Shown here piece after piece: positions 23,025 to 34,608 of a stretch of DNA of 64,000 bases. Each line of letters begins with the position of its first letter. The stretch's first letter is position 1. The notes under the pieces were generated by a model, which was not told where the DNA came from, made no database searches, and worked only from the letters and a program-made list of their open reading frames with translations. The position numbers and the translations under genes are program-made. The stretch comes from Polytrichum commune (taxonomy: Eukaryota > Streptophyta > Polytrichopsida > Polytrichales > Polytrichaceae). The stretch is taken from contig OX485807.1 of assembly GCA_950295325.1 (NCBI GenBank), forward strand, positions 41,384,440-41,448,439. The letters run 5' to 3'.

Positions 23025-25606
23025 TAAGATCGTGGCTCCTGGCTTCGTCTCCCCACATCCATCAATGATTCATCCACATACCCCTTGATGTCTCCCAGCA
23101 CAATATTCATCCAATCCTCTCAAGCCACATAATACATCCTTGCCCCCCAGCCCGGCTCCTTTTGCTCCCCCTTCAACGTTCCCAGGACTGCACTAAATAT
23201 TTGTATTTAGTGTCACCAATTCTATTTGTCTTGCTCTTGCTCAATACACATTGTAGAGCGCCCGTCTAGTGTCACCGACACTGAATGTAAACTGAACGTT
23301 ATTTTTCATTCCATGTGAAATAAATAATTTCGGATGTTATAGATTTACAATGTTGCAAATGTTGTCACTCAGTAACTGATTTTCCATCCAATTTTCAGTC
23401 ATCCATGACAACATTTCATCTACAGAACATGTTAGGATACGTAATATACCATACTTTATCCCAATAATTGGTATTTGGATGAATTAAAAGTAAGTTGGGA
23501 CGACGGTTGTGGTAAATTTATTCATAGAAAGCGTCATTAGAGAAGTTACCGCAGTGACATAAATTACCATATGACACAACATACAATATTTACTGGTAGT
23601 TGCTCCCACCTGGTCTCCGGATGGATGGTTTGATCCATCCATCCACCCACCCACTCTTCCCCAAACTGTCATCCACTCCCCTCGCTCACATCCACAGAAT
23701 GCATCCAGTCTGTGCTCCCACCACCATCTCATCTACGATATTCATCTCCCTCTGTCCATTCAAACGTTCCCAGCACTAGTCGCTCACAGCTGGTCTCCGC
23801 ATTCATCCATACTGCCCCCAACCGTCATCCGCTCCACATCTGCATAGAAGGTCATCCACTTTCCTGCCACGCTCTCGCCATCCTCTCATCCACAACATTC
23901 ATCTCCTCTCATCCATTCAACGTTCCCAGGACTAGTCGCTCCCGCCGGTCTCCGCGACGGGGGCCACATCAGTGGCCGCGACGCATTCCTGTCGCGAGAG
24001 TGTCCATCGCTCGGGCCGGCTGATGCTGCGTCCCGAAACCCAAAACCCGTCCGTTCCACAAATTTCTTTCGGTGGTTTTTGCATTTTTGTCATTTTTTTT
24101 TTGCAACTCTCTTTCCTGCTTTTCTCGAAAGGTCGGTGTCTACTTTGCTGCATGCAAGGAGGAGCGAGACGCGATGATCATGACGAGAAACTTCGGTGAA
24201 GATGGCTCAAGCGGTCAATTCTTGAGTGTGTGTCGATGCGTAGAGGTGAGGTTTTTTTTTCTGTTTTTGGTTTTTGGTTTTTGGTTTTTTTTTTGAGGAT
24301 GAATCGGGGGGCGCCTGGGATTCATCGTCACCACCGTGTGGTGATCGCATTGAGTGAACTTGTGCAGTCGAGTCTGGGCGTGTTGTCCGACTTGCAGTGT
24401 CAGTTCTTGTCGACTTGCACGAGGACAACAGGCAGGTAAAGTAGAAGCCACAATTGGAGCGTGGGGAAGAAGAAGAAAAGAAAGATATGGGAACGGGAAA
24501 CGATGTTCAAGTGTAACAAGGCTTGTCTCAGGAGGGGAGGAAATCAAAATTCGATTCTCGGGAATTTTGGTTTGTGTCCATCTCCTCTTGCCGGATCGTC
24601 GTGTGTGCTGTTGTTCATTTCCGTGTGAATGGTTGGGTGAAGTCTAGCTTGCAATCTGAACCAGCTACTTGATGGTAGCATTGTAGTAGCTTGTTTCTTG
24701 GCAGCATTTATCGAGGCATAATTTGCTCCTGCTTGTTACTTCACTCGTCAACTTGTGCACATTGTTTTGAAGACTAGAACCTTCAAAGAGTCAATGAGTG
24801 TAGTAGCAGGTCGTTGAACTTGTAAAAGGTCCTGAATATTTTAGGCTGACTACTTGGGAACTTGAATGGATTGTTTTGTTGTTGAAGTCGGCCTTGGAAT
24901 CTCCACCAGCTACTTGATGTTCGCATTCTACTTCTTCTTCTTCCTGCTGAATGCAGCATTCATCGAGGCAGTCGAGGCATAACCTGCTGCTGCTGCTGCT
25001 GCCGCCGCCGCTACTCATCATTTGGCCTCGAAGGCTAAGAATTAATTAACTTAGCGTCGATGAGTGCACGGTAGGACTTATTCCAGCTGCCATAAATTTA
25101 GAGTCCACATGATCATTTGCCTTCTTCACCTTAGCCATTTCGGTGGAAAATGTTGTTGCAGTTATCCATCCTTGCAACATTCTACCACAATGACAGGTTG
25201 CAATGATGGACAGTGAAGTCTTTAGTAAACTTGTAAGGGATCCTGAATTTCTTAGGTCCATGGGCTGATTGATTGTTGTTGAAGTCGTCGACCTTCTGCA
25301 CCTTAGAATCAACTCAACCACCTCCTATCCTCTAACTTCACCTTAGTATCTTACCCCGAAGAAGACCATAAACCCAGAATCAAAGAGTGCAAATTTCCAA
25401 CTTCCATCTGCGATTTCAGACACACCATTCTTAATCGTATCCTTGTACTAGTCTTAAATATGAGCTTGTGAGGCCGGGCTTTCGAATTTGAGGTTTGAAA
25501 ATTCTCCCGCAGATTCTACATTAATTCAGCGTGATCGACTGACTGTTCGGGGAGCTCTAAAAAATCCTCGACACGAGATTTTTCTCGCACCCTCTTGGCA
25601 TTAGTT
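23025..25606. other. Intergenic and upstream region of the carboxypeptidase gene
   Basis: 23600-23960 holds degenerate repeats with gttcccaggactagtcgctc-like and ctggtctccg-like blocks. GC content rises from 23900. Near 24819-24895 and 25224-25300 a duplicated block shares aacttgtaa, gatcctgaatttcttagg-like and ttgttgttgaagtcg. A (CTG)n(CCG)n run lies near 24984-25012. Several frames of 70-110 codons on both strands (24072-24647, 24207-24547, 25046-25321) show no family motif. Part of this may be an unrecognised transcript or 5' untranslated sequence; I cannot support a gene. Confidence 0.4.
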
Positions 25607-28600
25607 ATGGTGGGATCGATGACAGTCCCAAAGGCTGCAGCTGCATCATTGGTGGTGGTTGTGATTTGTGCGCTGCTGGGACTGAATCGGTTGGACACAG
25701 CCCAGGGTGCCATCCCGGAGCATTTGGTGAGCGAGTTGCCAGGGCAGCCGGCCGTGAACTTCACTCAGTACGCGGGCTACATTAATGTGGATGAAGCGAA
25801 CGGCCGCAACATTTTCTACTGGTTCACGGAAGCCGACAGCAAGAAAGCTTCGTCTCTACCTCTTGCCTTCTGGTTCAATGGAGGTAAGATTATCGGAAAC
25901 CCACTCAACTTTGTTCTTCGAAAACGCTGGTTTCGATCGAAACGGAGTGAGTTCGGGAAGCCAAGGATAAAAGAATAGAATTTCGGGCTTGGCATGTGCC
26001 TCGCCTAACCTGTTCGTGGAGCGAGCTCGTTTTTGTTTGAAAGGTTGGTTGGTCCTTTTATTTTTAATCGGGTAGAATCGTCCAGACTTTCTCAACTCCG
26101 ATCCCATCCAAGATGGCGGTTTTGTAATGCTTGAAACCTCCATTTCATAACCTTTCATCTTGTTTTCTTCAGTTGTAAGTAAAAACGAAGAAAGGAGATC
26201 CCAACCTTGAAACCAAACTCCTTGAGGTCGGTCAGGCACATGTGAAGGTCGAAATTCTTTTACCTTGGTATACCGATCTCTGTTTCGATCGAAACGGGCG
26301 TTTTCAAAACGTGTGTAGCTGCCTCCCCTTCCACTCATCATTTCTTCGCCTTGCTCATGTTTTGAAACTGCCAACAATGGTGTTTGCAACTTTGTTTAGG
26401 CTACAAATTCGGGAATGGAAGGAAGGCCTGTTCGAAATTCAGATTTAGATCTGTCTTTCCTTCCATGTGCTTGAAACGGTGCAAGAGCTTTGGTTCATGG
26501 AACTTGTTTTAGATTGATTTTCAAGTTATATAAGAAAGATTAAAAACCCAAAAAAAAAAGTGATAGAAAGACTACTCTATGGCGTGAATTATGGTGTTGC
26601 TTCATTTTCATTTTCGAGTTGGTCCAAGTCTAAATCTAATCCCGAAACGGACTTTACAAGAATTAGAAGCCCCCAAGACTATTCCCTCCTTTCGAAGGCA
26701 CACGCCTTGAAAGGACGCAGGCGAGACGGTTGCCGCCTATCTATCTCGCCCAAAGGTAAGCCTCTAGGTTCCCACATGGGTGGTTGAAAATTTCCGGTTT
26801 ACCCGGACTAGCCCCACTATGATTGATTGGGTGGACCATAGGTGGTATGGTGCACCAAAAATCAAGTGCTAGGAAGGTTATCCATCCGACCAAGTACTAT
26901 TCCGGCCTTAGGCGGCTTAACCCCTCGGAGTTCCCATGGGATTCCGGGTTAGGGCCTTGGGTTTAAGCCACCCCTTCAAGTCACATCCGACTTGAAAATA
27001 ATACTTCAAGTTTAAGTTTGGGATTGAACTCGAAGATCATCAATGCCCCAAATAAAGCAGGGAGGACCTTGAGATAAAGCTCCTTAAAAATCTCTTCCCT
27101 TGGCCGGCCACCATTAAACTTGCAAGCTTGAGCGCAAGTTGTGAACAAAGGGAAGAATTTTCTTACATCAAGTCGCCATGAGTTTTTGTGCTGATGATAT
27201 ACTGTTGTGAGTGGAGGAGTCAACCTTTCGCTCTTATTTCCAGGATCAATCAGGATAGGCAATGCTGAATCATCTGAGTTGCAAAAAAACTCCCTTGAGT
27301 TGTTTCCTAAGAACATCAAATTTTGTGAAGGATCTTGATGAGTAAAATATGTGGGATGGTATGATCGCAGGCCCCGGGTGCTCATCGGTCGGAGATGGAT
27401 TGTTGTCTGAGTTGGGTCCATTTCGAGTCTCCAGCTCTGAAAATCTTACACTCAACCCCCATTCCTGGAACAAAGGTACCAAGCATTCTCCACCTGATTT
27501 GACAGACAAAAAAGAAAGAAACACATTTCTCGGTATTATCCAGTGTTGGAGTGTATCCGTTTTTTTTTTAAAAAAAAACTAAAAACTATTCGGGTATCTA
27601 TAATGAGGACTCCAATTTTGTTGACGCCAGTAGGGTATGGGTTATTTCATGGTATTTTTGTTTTCGATACCGTTCGGGCATATGTATTATGCAAGAGCCT
27701 TCGTACCTAGGTTTTAGAAACGATGCTTGTTTCAAGGTTGCCGAAATGAGGATAGACTTACAAGCTCTTTCTCTGGTGTCTTTCAAATGTCCAGAGTTGA
27801 GGAATGGTCGTGGAAGAATTTGTATTGATGAAGATTCAGAAACCATCCACATGTAAATTTCTCAGTGTGCAACTTATTTGTACATTGGCCCATCAGTGGT
27901 AGTCCCAAAAATCTACAAAATGCATCAAAGCTCAGAAAATACTTGATTTTGGATAGCATTAGCCTCAATTTAAGCAAGATTTTATCTAATCTCAAATTTC
28001 AGGAAGTTAAAATGAAATGTTGAAATTTGACACCATAATTTGTAAGTCCCTGCTGCAGCTGCCAATATGATCTTCGTGGAGTCTCCCATTGCGGTTGGTT
28101 TCTCGTATTCCAGCACCAAGTCTGACTATGGAGCCTTCAGTGACGCACAAACAGGTGAAAACCTACCACCTACTTTGAGGTGGATTATCAGATACATACA
28201 TTAGTATGGGAAGACATGAATCGTTCCTATTTGAATGTATACATTAAAATTTTCATTAGAGTGGTTGTTCAAGAATCAGAATTTGGGGCTGTGGTGGTTC
28301 CAAGAATCTCTCCTCGTTTATTTTCACAATTCCTGTATGTCAACAGGGGTCTTAAATTTCTTCACCTCTGTACCAATATCTAGGATTAGGGTAGGTGTTT
28401 CACTTTCACCTGTGGTGTCATTCACAGCTATCCAAAATACTGGACAGAGGTGATAAACTTCAGAGCCCTTTGTGATTGTTCCTTCAAGATACTATTTTCT
28501 TTCCTTCCTTTAAAATATCTCTCAATAGGTTTTCATTACCCGAGTGGTTGTTGTGGTCGATTTGCTCCCACATTGTCCTGTGTATCTATGATTCATCACC

Positions 28601-31600
28601 TCTGTCCCAATATCTAGGATTTTGGTAGATGTACCACTTCACCAGTCTACATACTGGTGGACAGAGGTGATGATGGGACTTCATTCAGGCCCTTGTGCTT
28701 GGTCTTTAAAACATCCCTTTCTGACTGCTGTGGTTGGGATTTGCAGCGGCCGATGCCTATACCTTTCTGGTGAATTGGTTCAAAAGTTACCCCGAGTACA
28801 CCAAAAATGATATGTACATTGTTGGTGAAAGTTACGGCGGTAAGTCATCACCCTCCATCATAATCTCACAATTGATTGTAAACCTCGGGAACTGCATAAC
28901 ATTTAATTTTCCACTCGACACTCATAACTATCTATGCTGGATATGAGAAGAACGACATTGCTTTTGTCATGTAAGTATGTTTGTCAAGCCCTAGGCTTTT
29001 GCATGGACTGCCTCAATATCTAGGATGATTGTAGATGTCCCACTTTCACCGATCTCTTCTTACCTGGGTATGTCTGTTTGTATTGGCAGGACACTACGTT
29101 CCGAATTTAGTTCAACAAGTAGTGCACCATAATGCAGAGCCTGGAGCATTTTTCTTGAATCTCAAAGGATTTGCGGTACTCCCCTTCACACTCATCCCAG
29201 CTTGTATAGCAAAAATTGGGAAGTTTCGGATGACTATGACAAAGTTCTAGGTTTGATGACGTTGTCACACAAACAGAACAAGAAATACAAGAAATACACC
29301 TCGGTCAACTTTTGCTTGGTACTCGGGTCAAATTTATAAAGAAGAACTCATACGACCCTCATAAATAGGAACTTGTTGCCTTGTAAAACCAACATTACAA
29401 CATCTCTTCATTACTTTTATCTTCTTGCTTAAACAGTACAAACATGGGCCAATGGACATTGTGAAAGTCAAGAGGCCGACATTGAACTGTAACATATCAT
29501 ATGCTTAGGTCCAATTTATGTACAATGATCAGAGCTTCTCTATCATCAAAAAAGACATCGCATGGGTGACCCTAAACTGAGATTCAAGTAAAATTGAACT
29601 TTTGCAGGGAAAATGGATTTACTAATATTTCAAGTTTCTGCAAACTTGCAATTTCCACTTCTGTATGTAACTAGTGTGGACCCATTGTTGGCTCGTTGAT
29701 TGCCATATATGCACAGCAGGCTCTACGGTGGCCATCGCAGCCAACATTGAATGTAGAATAGTTTCATTTATGAACAAATCAAGGTATAGAAACTTGTTAT
29801 GTATGTTTGGGCCACATATACAATCGATGGAATTAGCAACAATGTAGCTAAGTTTGTAGACAGATTACCCATACAACCCTGGTTGCATGCTTCTAGACCA
29901 AATTCCATGTGCTAATGACAATGATGCACATAGAATTTTGTTATAATTGCGAATGTTGCCACAGATGATTATTTCTGGACCTCCCAAAATTCCATTTCGA
30001 CTTGAAGAATTTCCGTAAGTTACCTTACCACACTAACTCCTAGTCGATTGTGGATTATGTATGTTGCAGGTGGGAAACGCATGGACAGATGCTTACTATG
30101 ATAATAAAGGCTCGGTCGAATTCTTCCAATCACATTCACTCATCTCGGACGAGACCTACAAAAATCTCATGGACAACTGCGATTTTGCACATGAATTCCC
30201 CATCGACGTGCCCAACACCAATGCCCTGTGCAACAATGCGACCCTCGTTCTTTACAATGGAGACTTGTCAGGGTTGGATGTCTACAATATTTATGGGCCC
30301 TCTTGCAACCTCCCCTCCAACAATGTCTCAAGCTGGGCCTTCATGAAAGGGGTAAGCTCCACTCACCAAATTTTAAGTGAGGTAGATGTGCCTAATTTGG
30401 TCACTTCTCTTAATCAGACACCTATATTTGAGTGGTACGTAGTTAGATGTGGCTCCAACAACGGATAACAAAAAGGCATCATATGTTTGAAAGAGATTGG
30501 ACTGCGTGTTCACAACATCATGATTACCATTCTAGACTCAATAGTCACCATAATTGAAGAGGTGTATATGACCACTTGATGAGGACGGGAATTTCGCTGT
30601 GATGGTGAATTATTTATTCATAGGAGCTCCAAAAATTGTGAGAAAAGTGGCTACAGCCTCCATATGGATTTGCTAACTGTTTCACATCCTAAGGAGAAGT
30701 GGCTAGTCAGAAGTAGTAACCATTAAAGACCCATCTACCTAAAGACTTGATTTTAAACACGTCTTGATTTTCAAATGGAAACCCGTATTGAATCCTTAGT
30801 GTCCCAGTTAGCGGATGTTGGGGTCAGACCACCACCACCACCACCACCACCATCACCACCATGTATTGGCTACAAATTGGGACATCACACCTAGTACCAG
30901 TTTAGGTGTGCTCTTTCTTTTTACCACATATCAAGGGGCTCTCCAAATAGTGGACAACAAGACAAAGTTACTTAAAACTACAATCTCAATGTGTTATATT
31001 AGCAACTCCTACGATAAGAAGGTGAAGCTCTCCTACTTACACAAACATTCTGAACATTCTGTTGTAAACCCGTTTATCTTGGGTTTCGTGTTAATTTTTC
31101 TTTCACAAGTATAACTGCTATTAACTTGTGGGTTCCTTGAGCAGAAAATTCCTAGTTTCCCAGCATCAGCAGCCATCGACCCATGCCTGGATTACGTGAC
31201 ACCCTATTTGAATACCCCAGCAGTGAAAGCGGCTCTGCATGTCCACCAAGACATTGAGTGGACTGAATGCAGGTGCGTAGTGCATCTAAGACCTGAACTC
31301 ACATTATATCCAATTTTAAGATCTAACTCCATGGTTACTTCTAAATCTTGTGGGTTACATATGAGTATCAATGACTCTTAAATGTCACACGAGTTGATGA
31401 TGTATGCGAATCACTTTTGAACGCTGTCAAAAACCTGAAATACATTTCTCAAGCTTTGTAGTCATAGAGCTTGTTGATATTCATGTGATCCCCCTAATCT
31501 TCCTGGAGCTCCCAAACCTACTTACGTTCCGGGTTCAATACAATACGCATGGAACCTCTAAATACATGCTTTGACTCCTGGGTTGCAAGTGAGTCGGGAG

Positions 31601-33133
31601 ACAACAAGACTGATGACCCATAGAGGGCTCTCGATTCCGACAAAGAGTATTTAGTTTCTCCCTCAACTTTCGCCATGTGTCATTCTTACATTGGCTGAGA
31701 CCAGTGACATGTAGCACTACATTTCGGCATGTTCAGCATCAGTGGATCGTCTTTATGTTTTATCGGTCCAAGGTTAATGTTAAAATGAAGTGTTCCTACT
31801 TGTATCACTTTGCGCACTCACTCTGATCGCCTGGTGTTGGCAGCAATGTTGTCTTCAACAAGTACAATAATACAGATATTCTGGCCTCCATGCTTCCAGT
31901 GTATCGTGAACTTCTGCAGACTGACCGGCTCCGAGTTTGGGTTTACAGGTATTCACATCCCCCCGTCTTCTTTTGGCCGAGCCAGAAAGGTATTTCTGCC
32001 CAAAATTTACATTGAGCTCACAATTACCATCTACGGACCACCATCATACATTTGAAAGCCTCAAATGTACGACTATGGTACAAAATGTTGGATTTAGGTC
32101 TGCCTACCAAGTTAGGTGAAACAATAAATGTTGAAAGTCATGTTCAATGCCCACATCAGTTGATGGAGAAGGTGAATTAAGCTTACAATTTGTCGACGCA
32201 GTGGAGATTTTGATGGAAGAGTGCCAACGACTGGCACGCGGGAATGGATCGCCAAGCTTGGACTTGCTGTCCGGAAGCCCTGGTACCCCTGGGTTCACGG
32301 AGGACCCCGAGAAACAAAGACAGGAGGAGGACAGGTACCTTTTAACCCTTAACCCAAAATGCCCAAGCGGTAAAGCACTTTCCATAATGTGCCATAAAAC
32401 AACATTTCCAAGGAGTGTTACATTTTTTTTAATACTATTGCAAAAGAGAAGCCTTGTGAGGCACCATCAAAGGATCAGATCAATAAGGTTAAAACTATAA
32501 CAATCACTTCTGGTCATAAAAATACTTGAAGTGAAAACGTTTGAAAAAGCACCATAATCACAAAAAACTCATTGTTTTGATGAGACAATTGATAGGTTTG
32601 GCTGACATCATATGTACCCACAGATTGTCAGAGAGCTGACCTTAACATGGTCTTGAAGTGACCAATCTGCCAATGCGTCTCTTGAGATGTGAGCACTTCA
32701 TGAGGTTAAGGGGATGACAAGTCATGCACTTTTATAATCAAGCTTTTGAAGGTGCTATACAATTTTGAAAGCTCCGTCTGAAGGAATGAAGTGCTCAGAA
32801 AAGCAAGACCCAAGTACCTTTGAGATTCAGAGTCCCATTTTAGCATGTTCAGGTTAGAGGGTATCATGGATCACTCATGGACATTGCAACATACTGCAAC
32901 TAAAGATCGAGTTTGATATCTTTTGGGATGTTTGATTTGTGCAGGTTGCTGGTTACACTCAGGTATATGAGAAAAACTTCACATTTGCTTCAGTCCGGGC
33001 TGCAGGCCACTTGGTGCCAGCTGACCAGCCTGCGCGTGCACTAGCACTCTTCAAGACATTCCTGTCGGGACAATTTCTGAAGCCTTTTGTATACCCAGCA
33101 AAGTCTTCCAACACAACAAATCCTACATTATAG
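25607..33133 (+). CDS. Serine carboxypeptidase-like protein (family S10), ten exons
   Basis: Exons: 25607-25883, 27371-27475, 28059-28154, 28747-28839, 29090-29175, 30070-30351, 31145-31272, 31844-31948, 32202-32334, 32945-33133. All introns are GT-AG, phases agree, and the total is 1,494 bases: 497 residues plus a stop. Residues 1-33 look like a signal peptide with a hydrophobic core (ASLVVVVICALLGL). NGGPGCSS is at 91-98, ESPIAVGFSYS at 135-145, GESYGGHYVP at 186-195 with catalytic Ser188, SGDFDGRVP with catalytic Asp395, and RAAGHLVPADQP with catalytic His457. Asn91, Glu106 and Glu187 match the carboxylate-binding residues of yeast carboxypeptidase Y, which favours a true peptidase over an SCPL acyltransferase. 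There are several N-glycosylation sequons (for example NFT at 51, NLT at 117). It probably acts in the vacuole or cell wall space, removing C-terminal residues. An ATG at 25619 is an alternative start. Confidence 0.93.
25919..26306. repeat. Inverted-repeat element in carboxypeptidase intron 1
   Basis: The left end gaaaacgctggtttcgatcg and the right end, read inverted as gaaaacgcccgtttcgatcg, are arms of an imperfect inverted repeat about 100 bp long. Both also share ccaagg and aaaagaat and a catgtgcctg-like block. No clear target duplication was found. This is probably a miniature DNA transposon lying about 35 bp inside the intron. Confidence 0.6.
26560..26975 (-). mobile_element. Cassandra-like 5S-containing repeat, copy A
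   Basis: On the - strand about 26850-26960 reads like 5S rRNA: ggaatcccatgggaactccg, ggttaagccgcc (box A region), then aatagtacttggtcggatgg and aaccttcctag (box C region), ending ggtgcacc. Upstream + strand sequence (gtgaattatggtgttgcttc, then cctcctttcgaaggc) is shared with the copy at 34925. 5S-like DNA embedded in a larger dispersed repeat is the hallmark of Cassandra TRIM LTRs, and this looks like a solo LTR or fragment. It lies in intron 1 of the carboxypeptidase gene, antisense to it. Confidence 0.65.
28355..29052. repeat. Three dispersed copies of a short repeat in carboxypeptidase introns 3 and 4
   Basis: A block of about 48 bp centred on ccaatatctaggatt and ending ccactttcacc or a variant occurs near 28370-28412, 28597-28642 and 29010-29050. 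The first two (intron 3) are also followed by a shared ctggacagaggtgat block, so about 230 bp was duplicated there. The third lies in intron 4, separated by exon 4. Confidence 0.7.
30420..30600 (+). repeat. Dispersed repeat copy in carboxypeptidase intron 6
   Basis: The block atgtttgaaagagattggac, tcacaacatcatg and ctcaatagtcaccataattg is shared with 61200-61340 (+) and, inverted, with 41930-42070 and 12560-12750. Reading frames in two of the copies keep a weak CG.K....DMC.K pattern, so it may derive from an old coding element, but I cannot name it. Confidence 0.5.
30829..30862. repeat. (CCA)n microsatellite
   Basis: About eleven ACC/CCA triplets with one interruption, inside carboxypeptidase intron 6. 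Confidence 0.9.
32690..32870 (+). repeat. Dispersed repeat copy in carboxypeptidase intron 9
   Basis: It shares gtgagcacttcatga, a tataatcaagcttttgaag block and a gtcccattttag-like block with 9860-10060, in the same order and similar spacing. Confidence 0.5.
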
Positions 33134-34608
33134 GGTGAAGTAAAAGTCAATTTATAAAGCCTGTCCACCACAACCACACTGATTCATCATTCTAAAGAAA
33201 CCTAGGATATTTTGGGTTTCTAGCTGATAACTCAGCAAAATTACCTTCATGGATCTTTGAGGTAGAATATATTGGGGCTCCAACAAAAGGAATAGAAGAG
33301 GGTTGCAAACAGTGATTTGCACATTGCTTGCCTTCTCAATAAGTTCGCTCCCTGCCCTGACTTAGTCTTCAACTTGCAATTCAAGATAAGGCCCTCTAAT
33401 GTCTGGGCAACACCCAAAGCATGACATTTTCTGTGATTGCAATAGACAGTTTCATGCAACAAATTATACTTTTCTGTAGTGCCTTTCACTGTGACCACAA
33501 TCTCCTTCCACCTTAATTACCTCATAGAGATTGCACATGGATTTATGAGGGAGGGAGGGGGGCTACTTGGTTATTTTATGACTCCGGCACTTCTGACTTT
33601 GAAAATCATAGCAGCAACTGGGGAGCCCAAAAAATTCCATAGTTTGTTGTTAAAGTCTCATGTCACATTTGCGTATCCAAGAAATATCCTAACTCTCAGA
33701 CCCAAGTTGAAAATCATGGCAAACAGCAAGTACTAATCACCTAAGACACATTTACGTATGATGCTTGGTCTTTCATAGACATTGAATCTATCTGCATGTA
33801 GTCTTACCTGGAAGTTTAAAGCTCTACTTTTGGGAAACATCTGTATCCTCAGTTATTGAAATTCACAGAATCTATGAATTCGTAGCCTCGAAATATTTTG
33901 AAAAGGTCTCCCTGGACCAAACTCTCATCCAAAATGTAAGACTTCTTAATAACATTCTCCACTATACTTCACTCCCAGAGACTAAACAGGAAACAAGCTC
34001 ATCACCCAGTACAACAAGGTACAAACATATGTGGCTGGCTTGAAAACCTCCAACTCTTTTTGGGTTCCCACTGACATAAACTCTTCCATATAGAAGGCCA
34101 AAACAGTGTGGTCATGAGTGTAATCAATTTCCACATCATGTGGTGTTACTTTCGTATGTAGTTGAGTTAGATTTTTTTTTGGTCCTTTCATTTGAGTGGC
34201 ATACTGCCCCAATCTTACAAGCACAAAGACGTCAACCAAATTCAATGTCAAAGTGCTGGAGCAGGCATAAGAAGCCTTTCATTCTCCCCAAAAGTCTTAA
34301 GAGGCAGTAGAAAGTGGTAAACTGGAATAATAGATTACCTAAAATGGTCAGAAGTTTCTTCTGTCTTAGCCTTCATGAGCAGAGGTGCAACGTGGAGAAA
34401 CTTATGACTTGGTTCTGACAAAATTCAGTTTACTGGCTGATCTATACTCTACTTATAACATTCAGAATCTTATATTACATAAGCTTCGAGCTCCTACAAC
34501 CTAAAATTCTCTGCAAGTAGCATGTTGCTCCTACTCAAAGCAAATGAATGGTACATGATACAAACAAACATACAAAACTTTCAAGTAGTGGACACTCCGT
34601 GGTTAGTA
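33134..34608. other. Intergenic between convergent genes
   Basis: This holds the 3' flanks of both genes. No canonical aataaa stands close to the carboxypeptidase stop, and AT-rich candidates for polyadenylation are too many to choose from. No other gene is recognised. Confidence 0.5.

Noticed and set aside
24072-25321. Several frames of 70-110 codons upstream of the carboxypeptidase
   Set aside because: They overlap on both strands, contain simple repeats and match no family; splice-joined alternatives could not be supported.
25595-25606. Upstream start of the carboxypeptidase frame at a TTG codon
   Set aside because: A plant start needs ATG; the first in-frame one is at 25607.
32147-32500. 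117-codon + strand frame overlapping the ninth carboxypeptidase exon
   Set aside because: It is in a different frame from SGDFDGRVP and runs through splice signals on both sides.
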